Shown: positions 25,807 through 34,636, numbered from the stretch's first letter. The stretch is DNA of 64,000 nucleotides from an uncultured Clostridia bacterium (GCA_947089135.1 CAMUJF010000009.1:29136-93135), one strand, 5' to 3'. A program made the numbers and translations. The notes: a model not told the origin generated them from the letters alone.

Positions 25807-26308
25807 GCAAAATTTTATGCATTTATTATTTGTTAATTAGGCAGTTTTTACAAATGCCGGTATACCGCAGCGCTGCACCGGGATTTTACGGCAATTCTGC
25901 TTTGAAAATGTTAACAAAATTTTTCGTAAAAATCCATGTATGAAAATTTCGGCTCAGCTTTTGTGCATTTTCTGCGCGCAGCTGTTACAGTGCGGACGTG
26001 CCGTATAAATCTTAACAATACTTCCTGAAACCGTTTCAGTCAGTTCGCATTATGTCTGAAATAACAGCATTTTGTACATATTATGACAAAATATATTATA
26101 AAATGCTACAATATTTTATAATAAAGTTGAATTGAGCCGTACAATAATTTATAATAATAATATCCGATATCAGTTTGTGCAATTTTGGCGTGTCCGTATA
26201 CGCGTGACGGATATAATCATTTCGGTGACAAAGCTGAACGGAAGTACGCAAAAAGATATATAATACAAGCGTACCGAACAAAAGAAACAACAGAAAAGGA
26301 GAATAACA

Positions 26309-27040
26309 ATGGAAGTGCTGATCTGCTCGGCAAGAAAGCCGCTCTGGAAAAGACTGTTCGCCCTGACGGACAAGCTTTTATGCAGAAAGAAAAACAGGTA
26401 TATGTCGGTAAATACCAATCTTTTCTCAAACCGCAGTATTCTTCTGAAAGCGGTAAAAAAATACGGAGCGTCCGGTTCGGTCATAGTGATAATAGACGTC
26501 GGTTCTTTTGAGGACTGGCAGAGCATTGCGGAAGAGCTTGAAAAGTCTGTAAAAGGAATAAAAATATGCCTTGTATCGGAAAGCGACGGCGAGGCGGTGG
26601 AGGCTATAAACAGTCTTTCTTCCCTGTGCGGATATGTGCGCGAAAAGCAGCTTTCCGAAATGTACGCCGAGGTCATAGACCGTCTTTGCAGCAGGCTGAG
26701 GACTATCTGCGGCGGAATAGCGGTGACAAGATACAGCAGTATTGAAAAGATAATCCCCTACTGCGACATTTATTACATAGAAACAATCAAGCAGACCCAT
26801 ATGTGCAGCATTGTGCATAAAAACGGCAGAGACGAGATACGTGCCGAAATTTCAAAGCTCATCGGAGATCTTGACGCTCGCTTCAGGCTTGCGCGGACTT
26901 CGACGATAGTAAATCTTTCCGCCGTTAAAGCCGTAAAAAATTCCGAGATATTTTTCCCGGACGGCAGCAGCCGCTTCTGCACGGAGAAATATTCTTCGGA
27001 GATAATCCCCGCCCTGATAAAAGCTGAGGCAATACTGTAA
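26309..27040 (+). CDS. LytTR-type DNA-binding regulator
   Basis: A 243-residue protein. The C-terminal ~105 residues fit a LytTR domain: DIYYIETIKQTHMCSIVHKN, followed by RFRLARTSTIVNLSAVKAVK, which matches the F-x-R-x-H/x-S-x-x-VN-x-x-x-I signature. The N-terminal half has a receiver-like pattern (SGSVIVIIDVGSF, KICLVSESDGEAVEAI) but the canonical phosphoacceptor context is weak, so it may be an atypical or phosphorylation-independent receiver. AAGGAG precedes ATG 26309. No histidine kinase is adjacent. The unknown protein at 27168 is the obvious candidate target or partner. Confidence 0.7.
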   Translation: MEVLICSARKPLWKRLFALTDKLLCRKKNRYMSVNTNLFSNRSILLKAVKKYGASGSVIVIIDVGSFEDWQSIAEELEKSVKGIKICLVSESDGEAVEAINSLSSLCGYVREKQLSEMYAEVIDRLCSRLRTICGGIAVTRYSSIEKIIPYCDIYYIETIKQTHMCSIVHKNGRDEIRAEISKLIGDLDARFRLARTSTIVNLSAVKAVKNSEIFFPDGSSRFCTEKYSSEIIPALIKAEAIL

Positions 27041-27167
27041 TATCATGAAATAAGCCGTTTTTGCGGTTTATCAGGAGACTGCCGCTCAGGCTCAAAGCGC
27101 GCGCAGACCGTGCGGCGGCTCCGCATATATCAAAACTTATATTTTATTTTAAACGGAGGTAATAATC

Positions 27168-27797
27168 ATGCCGGTTTCAAATACCGATCTTCATATCAGA
27201 GTGAAGAGCAATCTTATGACTACCCAGCAGGTGCTTCTTTATCAGGAGGCAGTTACGCTTAATGTCAAAAACTTCAAAACAGCCGCCTGGGAACACCGCT
27301 ATCTTGCTCCCGGAGCTCAGATGAGAGCCCTGCTTCCCATGGAGATAACTATGGGTTCTGTTAAGGGTATAGGTCACGACGGAACGATCATGACCAAGCT
27401 TCTTCCCGTGGAATACAATACCGCATGGGATATCTACAACAACAATAAAGCCCTCGACGTCAGAAAGAGCGACGAACCCGCTCCCGGAGAAAACACTATT
27501 GAGATACACAACAAGGACGTCCGCACAAGCTCCGCTGTCGTAGCCAAGAACGGAAAGCCCCTTTTCAAGTGCGACGTGCGTCCCGGCTTCAAGGTAAGTT
27601 TTTCCATTCACCCCAAGATATACGTCGCTCTCAGCGATTTCGAGATCAAGGATCCGTTCTTTGACGCCGCGACTATTTCCAAGAGTCCCGTGGCAATCAA
27701 CTACGAGGGTCAGCAGTACCTTACCGTTATTCTCAGCGAAAACGGCAGCACAGGCGAGGTAACTGTGGATTACAGCTTTGAAAAATTCGATGAATGA
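27168..27797 (+). CDS. Conserved-looking protein of unknown function
   Basis: A 209-residue soluble protein without signal peptide or TM helix. It starts at ATG 27168 with GGAGG 7 nt upstream. Composition is beta-rich, with segments such as LPMEITMGSVKGIGHDG, FKCDVRPGFKVSFSIHPK and YLTVILSENGSTGEV. I do not recognise the family. The good ribosome binding site and codon use like neighbouring genes support it being real and well expressed. It follows the LytTR regulator by 127 nt and is followed by a strong terminator, so regulator and protein may form one unit. Confidence 0.6.
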   Translation: MPVSNTDLHIRVKSNLMTTQQVLLYQEAVTLNVKNFKTAAWEHRYLAPGAQMRALLPMEITMGSVKGIGHDGTIMTKLLPVEYNTAWDIYNNNKALDVRKSDEPAPGENTIEIHNKDVRTSSAVVAKNGKPLFKCDVRPGFKVSFSIHPKIYVALSDFEIKDPFFDAATISKSPVAINYEGQQYLTVILSENGSTGEVTVDYSFEKFDE

Positions 27798-27842
27798 TTT
27801 TTGTATTTTGCTTTGCTTTTTCAATTTAAAAATACCGATAAA

Positions 27843-27875
27843 AAGCCTCCGCAGCATTTTAAACTGCGGAGGCTT
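27843..27875. terminator. Bidirectional terminator overlapping the 3-prime end of the CmpB-like gene
   Basis: A perfect 12-bp stem AAGCCTCCGCAG / CTGCGGAGGCTT. The right arm encodes the last residues (E-A-S-A-V) of the minus-strand gene, whose stop codon sits in the loop. Confidence 0.85.
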
Positions 27876-28314
27876 CTTTGCCGTCGGGATCAATATCGGG
27901 TCCGGTAAGACTCTGCCGCCGAGGCTGTATTTCCTCAAATCTTCTGCTGAAAAAATTTGTCAGAGCAACTGCGGGTACGGTCAGCAAAAACCAGAGCGCT
28001 GAAAACGGCAGACATATCTGTCCGTACAGATTGAACATCATTCCTGAATAATCCCAAACGTTCCAGCCCAGCCAAAGATTTACTATACAGCCGGCGGCAA
28101 ACTCAAGGACGGTGATCGTTATTGCACCGAAAAGACATTTCAGAACCAGCGGATCATGCGGTCTGGCGGTGAAATGTCTGTACATGAGCACAAGGCAGAT
28201 GCCTCCGGTAACAGTCATGCTCCAGTGAGTGTAGCCGCGGAAAAGTACTTCTATCATTGAGTAGACAACCCCGCCGAACAGGAAAAGAATAAGGTTTTCT
28301 ATTGCTTTCGGCAT
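27859..28314 (-). CDS. Putative multi-TM membrane protein (CmpB/ABC_trans_CmpB-like)
   Basis: A protein of about 151 residues with four predicted TM helices: ILFLFGGVVYSMIEVLF, MTVTGGICLVLMYRH, LFGAITITVLEFAAGCIV, and LPFSALWFLLTVPAVALT. The WNVWDYSGMMFNLYGQICLP motif strongly resembles the family annotated as putative ABC transporter permease (CmpB-like), whose function is unproven. ATG 28314 is preferred because GAAAGGAA lies 9 nt upstream; the longer frame to 28422 crosses an inverted-repeat end. It is convergent with the unknown gene at 27168. Confidence 0.68.
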   Translation of the reverse strand: MPKAIENLILFLFGGVVYSMIEVLFRGYTHWSMTVTGGICLVLMYRHFTARPHDPLVLKCLFGAITITVLEFAAGCIVNLWLGWNVWDYSGMMFNLYGQICLPFSALWFLLTVPAVALTNFFSRRFEEIQPRRQSLTGPDIDPDGKEASAV

Positions 28315-28456
28315 AAGCGCGTTTCCTTTCATCTTAGTATTAATAATATTTTCCGCCGCCGCTTCCGAAATATTGCAGGTAAGTTCTGTATTAGGGCGCG
28401 TTGACATAAATTTACACGGCAAGCAGCTGATTTCTGCGGAAATTTCTGATTACCCA

Positions 28457-28485
28457 TTGACTTTGAACGAAAAAAGAGGTATTAT
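28457..28485 (+). promoter_or_regulatory. Sigma-A promoter of the ilv operon
   Basis: TTGACT (28457-28462), a 17-nt spacer and TATTAT (28480-28485). The leader is only about 40 nt, too short for a T-box or peptide attenuator. Confidence 0.65.
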
Positions 28486-28532
28486 TAAAAGGTATACTTT
28501 TTTACAATAAATTTTTGATTGGAGTGATTGGA

Positions 28533-30149
28533 TTGATCAAAGCCGCTGAAGCAATGGTAAAATGTCTTGAAAACGAGGGCGTTAAGGTCGTCTTTGGTTA
28601 TCCGGGCGCTGCGATCTGCCCGTTTTACGACGAGCTTACACATTCGGACATACACCACGTTCTTGTACGGCGCGAGGACAACGCGGGGCACGCCGCAAAC
28701 GGCTATGCCAGAATTTCCGGCAAGCCCGCCGTGTGCATAGCAACCTCCGGTCCCGGCGCAACCAACCTGCTTACCGCAATAGCTACAGCCTATGCAGACA
28801 GCGTTCCCCTTATCTGCATTACCGGACAGGTCTCCACCGACCAGATAGGCTGCGACGTTTTTCAGGAGGTGGACATCACAGGCGCGGCTGAGCCGTTTGT
28901 CAAAAACAGCTATCTTATCAAGGACGCTTCACAGCTTCCGCGGATATTCAAGGAAGCCTTCTATATTGCCGGTTCGGGACGTAACGGTCCCGTGCTTATC
29001 GACGTGCCTGTGGACATTCAGCAGACGATGATCGAGTTTTCCTACCCCGAAAAGGTAGAGCTGCGTACTTACAAGCCTACCGTCAAGGGCAACAGCTTTC
29101 AGATAAAGAAAGTCTGCGAGGCTCTCCAAACCTCGGAAAGACCCCTTATCTGCGCAGGCGGAGGCGTGATTTCCGCAAAAGCCTGCGACGAACTTCGGGA
29201 GCTTGCCGAAAAAACAAGGATACCAGTTGTCTCTACAATGATGGGACTGGGCATCTTCCCCTCCGAGCACCCCCTCTACATGGGAATGCTGGGTATGCAC
29301 GGAGTTAAGACCGCAAACGAGGCGGTATCAAAGTGCGATACAATGATACTTATAGGAGCAAGAGTGGGCGACAGAGCTGTCCGTTCGCCGAAATTCCTTG
29401 CCAAGACCACTAAAATTATCCACATAGACGTTGACCCCGCCGAGATAGGCAAAAATATTCCCGCTCACATTCCTCTCGTAGGAGACTGCAAGCATATACT
29501 AAAAGAACTTACCGAAAAGCTGGGCAGCGCGGAACGCGCAGAATGGCTTGCGGAGCTGTCCGAGGTAAAAAATTCCGTACCGAAAGAGGACGAGACCGAG
29601 GGCTATGTGAACCCGAAAATGTTTATACGCAAGCTTTCGGCAAAGCTTCCCGCCGACACGGTATGCGTTGCGGACGTTGGTCAGAACCAGATATGGACCT
29701 GCAATAATTTCCAATTCAAGGGCGGACGTTTCCTTACCAGCGGCGGTATGGGCACTATGGGATACTCAATTCCTGCGGCTGTGGGAGCGAAGTTTGCGTC
29801 TCCCGATTCTGAGGTGGTGGCGGTCTGCGGCGACGGTTCGTTCCAGATGCAGATGATGGAGCTTGCTACTATTGTGCAGGAAAAAATTCCCGTGAAGATA
29901 ATCCTTATGAGAAATAACCGTCTGGGAATGGTTCGTGAATTGCAGACAAATCTCTATAAGGACAACCAGACGGCTGTCCACATTGCGGACGGAAACCCCG
30001 ATTTTGTGGCTCTTGCACAATCCTACGGCATAAGAGCGGAGCGTGTCTGCACCATGGCTGAGGCGGAGGCTGCGATAGAGCATCTGTGCAGCGCGAAAGA
30101 GCCGTACCTGCTGGAGTGCAACGTGTGGAGAAATGAGTCTACCTTGTAA
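28533..30149 (+). CDS. ilvB: Acetolactate synthase, large (catalytic) subunit
   Basis: TPP-dependent condensation of pyruvate (or pyruvate plus 2-oxobutyrate) in branched-chain amino acid synthesis. The roughly 538 residues include VFGYPGAAICPFYDEL, GHAANGYARISGKPAVCIAT, TSGPGATNLLTAIATAYADS, and the TPP/Mg motif CGDGSFQMQ...MRNNRLGMVRE. The start is uncertain: TTG 28533 gives the usual M-I-K-A-A-E-A-x-V-K N-terminus with GGAGTG upstream, while TTG 28515 would add six residues. It is the first gene of ilvB-ilvN-ilvC. Confidence 0.93.
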   Translation: MIKAAEAMVKCLENEGVKVVFGYPGAAICPFYDELTHSDIHHVLVRREDNAGHAANGYARISGKPAVCIATSGPGATNLLTAIATAYADSVPLICITGQVSTDQIGCDVFQEVDITGAAEPFVKNSYLIKDASQLPRIFKEAFYIAGSGRNGPVLIDVPVDIQQTMIEFSYPEKVELRTYKPTVKGNSFQIKKVCEALQTSERPLICAGGGVISAKACDELRELAEKTRIPVVSTMMGLGIFPSEHPLYMGMLGMHGVKTANEAVSKCDTMILIGARVGDRAVRSPKFLAKTTKIIHIDVDPAEIGKNIPAHIPLVGDCKHILKELTEKLGSAERAEWLAELSEVKNSVPKEDETEGYVNPKMFIRKLSAKLPADTVCVADVGQNQIWTCNNFQFKGGRFLTSGGMGTMGYSIPAAVGAKFASPDSEVVAVCGDGSFQMQMMELATIVQEKIPVKIILMRNNRLGMVRELQTNLYKDNQTAVHIADGNPDFVALAQSYGIRAERVCTMAEAEAAIEHLCSAKEPYLLECNVWRNESTL

Positions 30150-30255
30150 TAACTTGCGGTTATGCTGCACATGAAAAATATATATTTTACGCATAGTTTA
30201 AAATATGGTAAACTATTACCGTAAAGCTCAAAGACCGATACAAAGGAGCTGTTCC

Positions 30256-30750
30256 ATGAAACATACAATTTCTATTCTTGTGGAGAACCACGCGGGCGTG
30301 CTGTCAAGAATTTCGGGACTTTTCTCCCGCCGCGGCTTCAATATCGACAGCCTTGCCGTGGGGGAAACGGACGACCCCGAAACCTCCCGCGTTACCATAG
30401 TCGCCGACGGAGACGAGCATACCGTCGAGCAGCTTGAAAAGCAGCTCAACAAGCTGATAGACACGATAAAGGTCAAGACGCTGGCTCCCGAAGAGCTGCT
30501 TCCCAGAGAGCTTCAGCTTATCAAGATAAACGCAAATCCCCAACAAAGAGGAGAGATACTCACCGTCTGCGAGATAATGGGGGCGAAGATCGTGGATATT
30601 TCCGCCAACACCATGACGCTTGAAATTTCCGACACCCCCGCTCACCTTGTAAGATTTGAGGAGCTTATCCGTCCCTACGGCATAAAGGAAATAGTCCGCA
30701 CGGGCGTTATCGCGATACAAAAGGGCGCGGACACCATTACGAAAAAATAA
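30256..30750 (+). CDS. ilvN: Acetolactate synthase, small (regulatory) subunit
   Basis: A 164-residue protein with an N-terminal ACT domain (ISILVENHAGVLSRISGLFS, RRGFNIDSLAVG) and the C-terminal ALS_ss_C domain (INANPQQRGEILTVCEIMG). It binds the large subunit and confers valine feedback. ATG 30256 follows AAAGGAG by 8 nt. It lies 106 nt after ilvB in the same orientation; an AT-rich spacer with a weak -10-like TATGGT-type sequence separates them. Confidence 0.93.
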   Translation: MKHTISILVENHAGVLSRISGLFSRRGFNIDSLAVGETDDPETSRVTIVADGDEHTVEQLEKQLNKLIDTIKVKTLAPEELLPRELQLIKINANPQQRGEILTVCEIMGAKIVDISANTMTLEISDTPAHLVRFEELIRPYGIKEIVRTGVIAIQKGADTITKK

Positions 30751-30840
30751 AATTTAAAAAATTACGGTTCGTAAACAAGAGAATGATTTTCAAAAATTCT
30801 CTGTTCCCAAATAAATAAATTCTAAATGGAGGACTTAAAA

Positions 30841-31860
30841 ATGGCAAACAAAATTTATTATCAGCAGGACTGCGATCTGGGCAGACTTGACGGCAAGACC
30901 GTTGCTATCATCGGCTACGGCTCTCAGGGTCACGCTCACGCGCTCAACCTCAAGGACAGCGGCGTAAACGTTGTTGTAGGTCTTTACGAGGGTTCAAAGT
31001 CAAAGGCTAAGGCAGAGTCCCAGGGGCTCAAGGTCCTGTCTGTTTCCGAGGCTGCAAAGGCTGCGGACGTTATCATGATACTTATTCCCGACGAGAAGCA
31101 GGCTAAGCTCTATAAGGAGGACATCGCTCCCTACCTTACAGAGGGCAAAACCATTGCTTTTGCACACGGCTTCAACATTCACTTCGGCTGTATCGTTCCC
31201 CCCAAGAACGTTAACGTTATCATGATCGCTCCCAAGGGTCCCGGTCATACGGTAAGAAGCGAATATCAGGCGGGCAAGGGCGTTCCCTGTCTTATCGCTG
31301 TTGAGCAGGACGCTACAGGCGACGCTACCGATATCGGTCTTGCATATGCTCTCGGCATCGGCGGAGCAAGAGCGGGCGTTCTTGAAACAACGTTCCGTAC
31401 AGAGACAGAGACCGACCTCTTCGGCGAGCAAGCCGTACTCTGCGGCGGCGTATGCGCTCTTATGCAGGCAGGCTTTGAGACGCTGGTCGAGGCGGGCTAC
31501 GATCCCAGAAACGCTTATTTTGAGTGTATCCACGAGATGAAGCTTATTGTTGACCTCATCTATCAATCGGGCTTTGCGGGAATGAGATACTCCATTTCCA
31601 ACACAGCGGAATACGGCGACTATATAACCGGTCCCAAGATCATTACCGAAGAGACCAAAAAGGCGATGAAGAAAGTTTTAGCCGACATTCAGGACGGTTC
31701 TTTCGCAAAGGAATTCCTGCTTGATATGTCCGACGCAGGTTCTCAGGTACACTTTAAGGCTATGAGAAAGCTTGCTTCCGAGCATGAATCCGAAAAGGTG
31801 GGCGAAGAGATCAGAAAGCTCTACAGTTGGAGCGACGAGGACAAGCTCATTAACAATTAA
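30841..31860 (+). CDS. ilvC: Ketol-acid reductoisomerase
   Basis: A 339-residue class I enzyme that isomerises and reduces acetolactate with NAD(P)H. The Rossmann motif IIGYGSQGHAHALNLKDSG is near residue 23. APKGPGHTVRSEYQAGKGVP, ETDLFGEQAVLCGG and the C-terminal EYGDYITGPKI region carry the Mg-binding acidic residues. The loop after the second strand (GLYEGSKSKAKAE) has Ser/Lys residues that favour NADPH. The start is ATG 30841 after GGAGG. A strong terminator follows. Confidence 0.95.
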   Translation: MANKIYYQQDCDLGRLDGKTVAIIGYGSQGHAHALNLKDSGVNVVVGLYEGSKSKAKAESQGLKVLSVSEAAKAADVIMILIPDEKQAKLYKEDIAPYLTEGKTIAFAHGFNIHFGCIVPPKNVNVIMIAPKGPGHTVRSEYQAGKGVPCLIAVEQDATGDATDIGLAYALGIGGARAGVLETTFRTETETDLFGEQAVLCGGVCALMQAGFETLVEAGYDPRNAYFECIHEMKLIVDLIYQSGFAGMRYSISNTAEYGDYITGPKIITEETKKAMKKVLADIQDGSFAKEFLLDMSDAGSQVHFKAMRKLASEHESEKVGEEIRKLYSWSDEDKLINN

Positions 31861-31908
31861 TCGCTGACATTTGTCTGTTTGACAATTTGCCGCCTATATT
31901 ATGCTGTT

Positions 31909-31942
31909 AAAAGGTACGCGTCCGAAAAGAGGCGTACCTTTT
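31909..31942 (+). terminator. Rho-independent terminator of the ilv operon
   Basis: An 11-bp stem AAAAGGTACGC / GCGTACCTTTT followed by TTATTTG. Confidence 0.85.
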
Positions 31943-32060
31943 ATTTGCCTGTTTACTTTCTTTTGAACGGTATGTTTCGCATATAGTCCTCCGAAAAAAC
32001 AGTCTATGCGCTATGCGCACATTTATGTTGACTTTATACGGACATGGCTATATAATAATA

Positions 32061-32157
32061 CTAATCCCTCATTGAATTATAGACAATCTTTAGGCACAAA
32101 ACCGCATATATCAAAGCTTTTGTGCCGATTTCTTGTCAATAATTCTAATGGGGATTA
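32061..32157 (+). repeat. 98-bp palindromic dispersed repeat, copy 2
   Basis: Ends CTAATCCCTCATTGAATTAT and the near-complement ATAATTCTAATGGGGATTA, with the inner stem GGCACAAAA / TTTTGTGCC. It lies between ilvC and a GNAT gene. A fragment of the same end (CTAATCCCCAT) recurs at 32721 after that GNAT gene. Confidence 0.75.
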
Positions 32158-32205
32158 ATATAAAATTGAAAACTATGAAAAAAGCATTTTGGGGGAGAAT
32201 TCAAA

Positions 32206-32718
32206 ATGATAATCGAGACCGAGAGACTTTACCTACGGCAATTAACGCAGTCCGACTTCGGCTCGCTTTGTAAAATCTTGCAGGACGAAAAAACTATGTA
32301 CGCCTATAACGGCGCGTTCAGCGACGCCGAAGTGCAGGAATGGCTTGACAGGCAGCTTGCGCGGTACGCCGAATACGGCTTTGGATTATGGGCGGCGGTA
32401 CTGAAAGAGACCGACGAAATGATAGGACAGTGCGGACTTACAATGCAGGAATGGAACGGCAGGCAAGTTCTTGAAATAGGTTACCTTTTCCGCCGTGAGT
32501 ACTGGCACAACGGCTATGCCGCGGAAGCCGCCAAAGCCTGCAAGGAGTACGCCTTTTCACATCTGGGCGCGGAGGAGGTCTGCTCAATTATCAGGGATAC
32601 AAACACCGCCTCGCAGAACGTTGCTCTGCGAAACGGTATGACTAAGCAGAATGAAATTATGATAAAGCATTACCGCGGAGTTGATATGCCCCATTATTTA
32701 TATTCGGTAAAGCTGTAA
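32206..32718 (+). CDS. GNAT acetyltransferase, RimJ/RimL type
   Basis: A 170-residue protein. The start IIETERLYLRQLTQSDF is the classic opening of RimJ/RimL-like acetyltransferases. EIGYLFRREYWHNGYAAEAA contains the acetyl-CoA loop, and IRDTNTASQNVALRNGM is the usual motif B. The substrate is unknown (ribosomal or other N-termini, or small amines). It is preceded by GGGGGAG and flanked by repeat fragments. Confidence 0.85.
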   Translation: MIIETERLYLRQLTQSDFGSLCKILQDEKTMYAYNGAFSDAEVQEWLDRQLARYAEYGFGLWAAVLKETDEMIGQCGLTMQEWNGRQVLEIGYLFRREYWHNGYAAEAAKACKEYAFSHLGAEEVCSIIRDTNTASQNVALRNGMTKQNEIMIKHYRGVDMPHYLYSVKL

Positions 32719-32736
32719 TACTAATCCCCATATCGT

Positions 32737-32770
32737 AAAAAATGCCTGCCTGAGTCCGGCAAGCATTTTT
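32737..32770. terminator. Bidirectional terminator
   Basis: AAAAATGCCTGCC / GGCAAGCATTTTT stem between convergent genes, with A and T runs on both sides. Confidence 0.8.
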
Positions 32771-32778
32771 GCATATTT

Positions 32779-33204
32779 TTAATCCGAGCGAGGATAAATG
32801 ATGCTGCTGTCCTGATCCGTGATAAGAATATCCGCGTCCTCGTCAATGTACTGCGATATTATGTATGCCGCGCTGTCCGCTTCGTCCGGGGACGGTTCCC
32901 TGTTTACAGTCAGAACTGCCGCAACAAACGGGTCGCGGTAGGAAACAGTAACTACCGCATGATCGACCCATTCAAGCTCGGATAACATTTCAGCTGTAGT
33001 GTCTTCTACAGCCATTATTTGGATGATTTCCTTATCGTTTTCTCCGGAGAAATTTTCGACAACCGCGTAAGTTCCGTTGCTATCTGACATTACCATTCCT
33101 GTTTCAACACTCGGTTCGCTGCTTTGATTTCCGATAAATGCAAATGCCGCGCCGGTCAGCAGTACAGCTGCCGCGGCGATAATGATTGCTATTGCTTTTT
33201 TCAT
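32779..33204 (-). CDS. Exported small protein of unknown function
   Basis: A 141-residue protein with an N-terminal signal or anchor helix (KKAIAIIIAAAAVLLTGAAFAF). The acidic mature domain contains VENFSGENDKEIIQIMAVED and a mixed alpha/beta pattern. A domain such as YhcN/YlaJ sporulation lipoproteins is conceivable, but the lipobox Cys is absent, so I leave it unassigned. GGAGCG upstream is the ribosome binding site and a good promoter lies at 33254-33282. Confidence 0.55.
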   Translation of the reverse strand: MKKAIAIIIAAAAVLLTGAAFAFIGNQSSEPSVETGMVMSDSNGTYAVVENFSGENDKEIIQIMAVEDTTAEMLSELEWVDHAVVTVSYRDPFVAAVLTVNREPSPDEADSAAYIISQYIDEDADILITDQDSSIIYPRSD

Positions 33205-33253
33205 TGCAGACGCTCCTTTTTATTAATTTAACAAAATATATTTTCCAATTTTA

Positions 33254-33282
33254 AATATAACACGTTTTTTTCGGTGTGTCAA
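33254..33282 (-). promoter_or_regulatory. Sigma-A promoter of the exported small protein
   Basis: On the minus strand TTGACA (33277-33282), a 17-nt spacer and TATATT (33254-33259). Confidence 0.7.
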
Positions 33283-33321
33283 CGGCTTTAAACTGCATTT
33301 GCTTTTATATTCCGAAATGAG

Positions 33322-33350
33322 TTGAATTTATTGGTATTATAGTGTATAAT
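33322..33350 (+). promoter_or_regulatory. Sigma-A promoter of queF
   Basis: TTGAAT (33322-33327), a 17-nt spacer and TATAAT (33345-33350). The ~50-nt leader shows no clear preQ1 riboswitch. Confidence 0.7.
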
Positions 33351-33407
33351 ATTTCAGTAACATACTTATATTTGCGGGTTTATCAGAACTCTGAAAGGAA
33401 GATAAAA

Positions 33408-33905
33408 ATGCCAGGAAGAACAAAAACCGAGACCGAGGGAGTTACCCTTCTCGGAAATCAAAAAACAAAATACCCAACGGATTACGCCCCCGAAGTGCTG
33501 GAAACCTTTGTGAACAAGCACCCCGGCAACGACTATTTTGTGAAATTCAACTGTCCCGAATTTACAAGTCTGTGTCCTATAACGGGTCAGCCCGATTTTG
33601 CTTCGGTGTACATCTCCTACGTCCCGTCGGAACGAATGGTGGAAAGCAAGTCCCTGAAGCTTTATCTGTACAGTTTCCGCAACCACGGAGACTTCCACGA
33701 GGATTGCATGAACATCATCATGAAAGACCTTATAAAGCTCATGGATCCCAAATATATCGAGGTCTGGGGCAAGTTTACGCCGCGTGGCGGTATTTCCATA
33801 GACCCCTACTGCAACTACGGCAAAAAAGGTACGATGTGGGAGCAGGCGGCTGTTGACCGCCTTACTCATCACGACCTGTACCCCGAAAAAATTGATAACA
33901 GATAA
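33408..33905 (+). CDS. queF: NADPH-dependent 7-cyano-7-deazaguanine reductase
   Basis: Reduces preQ0 to preQ1 in queuosine synthesis. The 165-residue short QueF has the active-site Cys in TSLCPITGQPDFA, the Y-V-P-S/ESKSLKLYLYSFRNHGDFHE substrate and cofactor motif, and RGGISIDPYCNYG near the end. The start is ATG 33408 after GAAAGGAAG. No queC, queD or queE is adjacent; the rest of the pathway must be elsewhere, or preQ0/preQ1 is salvaged. Confidence 0.93.
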   Translation: MPGRTKTETEGVTLLGNQKTKYPTDYAPEVLETFVNKHPGNDYFVKFNCPEFTSLCPITGQPDFASVYISYVPSERMVESKSLKLYLYSFRNHGDFHEDCMNIIMKDLIKLMDPKYIEVWGKFTPRGGISIDPYCNYGKKGTMWEQAAVDRLTHHDLYPEKIDNR

Positions 33906-33960
33906 CGGGCGGGAAAGATATCGGCATTTTGAAATATATTTATAGAATAGGAGCATCTTT

Positions 33961-34617
33961 ATGAATTACGGAATTATTTTCGATCTTGACGGAACGCTGT
34001 GGGATTCCTCCGAACAGGTGGCAGGAGCTTGGAGCGTGATACTGTCCCGTCGTTCAGAAACGGACAGGCGCGTGCGCAGTAAGGTGACGGGAGAGGATAT
34101 GCGCGGCTATATGGGAAAGACCATGGATGTCATCGCCGCTCTTATGCTTCCCGATACGGACGAAAAGACTCGTCTTGAAATTATGGACGAATGCGGGGAA
34201 TACGAAAACGAATACCTGAGCGAACACGGCGGAACGCTTTATCCCGACCTGGAAAAGGAGCTTGAAAGACTTTCAAAAAGCTTCAGGCTGTTTATCGTCA
34301 GCAACTGCCAGGGCGGCTATATCGAGACGTTTTTGGAGTATCACAAGCTGGAAAAATACTTTGCCGACTTCGAGTGCCCCGGAGGAACAGGTCTTGCAAA
34401 AGCGGACAATATCCGCATTATTATGGAGCGGAACAGCCTTGACAAGGCGGTCTATGTGGGAGACACTCAGGGCGACCTGGACGCATGCGATTCCGCGGGA
34501 GTTCCCTTTATCCATGCGGCTTACGGCTTCGGCAGCGTTGACAGGGAAGTTCCCGCGGTAAAAAGTTTTTCAGAGGTTTTTGACACAGCGGAAAAAATAC
34601 TCGGCAGCGCATGTTAG
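33961..34617 (+). CDS. HAD superfamily hydrolase, phosphoglycolate phosphatase-like
   Basis: A 218-residue protein with HAD motif I IIFDLDGTLWDSSEQ (nucleophile and acid/base Asp), motif II FIVSNCQ, motif III Lys in GLAKADNI and motif IV YVGDTQGDLDACDSAG. An alpha-helical cap sits between motifs I and II, as in PGPase and beta-phosphoglucomutase relatives. It dephosphorylates a small metabolite that cannot be named from sequence. GGAGC upstream of ATG 33961. Confidence 0.85.
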   Translation: MNYGIIFDLDGTLWDSSEQVAGAWSVILSRRSETDRRVRSKVTGEDMRGYMGKTMDVIAALMLPDTDEKTRLEIMDECGEYENEYLSEHGGTLYPDLEKELERLSKSFRLFIVSNCQGGYIETFLEYHKLEKYFADFECPGGTGLAKADNIRIIMERNSLDKAVYVGDTQGDLDACDSAGVPFIHAAYGFGSVDREVPAVKSFSEVFDTAEKILGSAC

Positions 34618-34636
34618 CGCATGTTAGCGCATGACA
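34607..34636 (+). repeat. Three tandem 10-bp repeats
   Basis: GCGCATGTTA twice and GCGCATGACA once, spanning the HAD gene stop codon and the spacer to yhbY. Confidence 0.7.

Noticed and set aside
25727..25822. N-terminal extension of CTP synthase
   Set aside because: The universal PyrG start MPVKYIFVTGG with GGAGG upstream is at 25726; the extension covers the promoter.
28423..28532. T-box or leader-peptide attenuator before ilvB
   Set aside because: The leader is only about 40 nt after a clear promoter and contains no T-box motif or terminator.
33351..33407. preQ1 riboswitch before queF
   Set aside because: No recognisable H-type pseudoknot aptamer or A-rich tail in the short leader.
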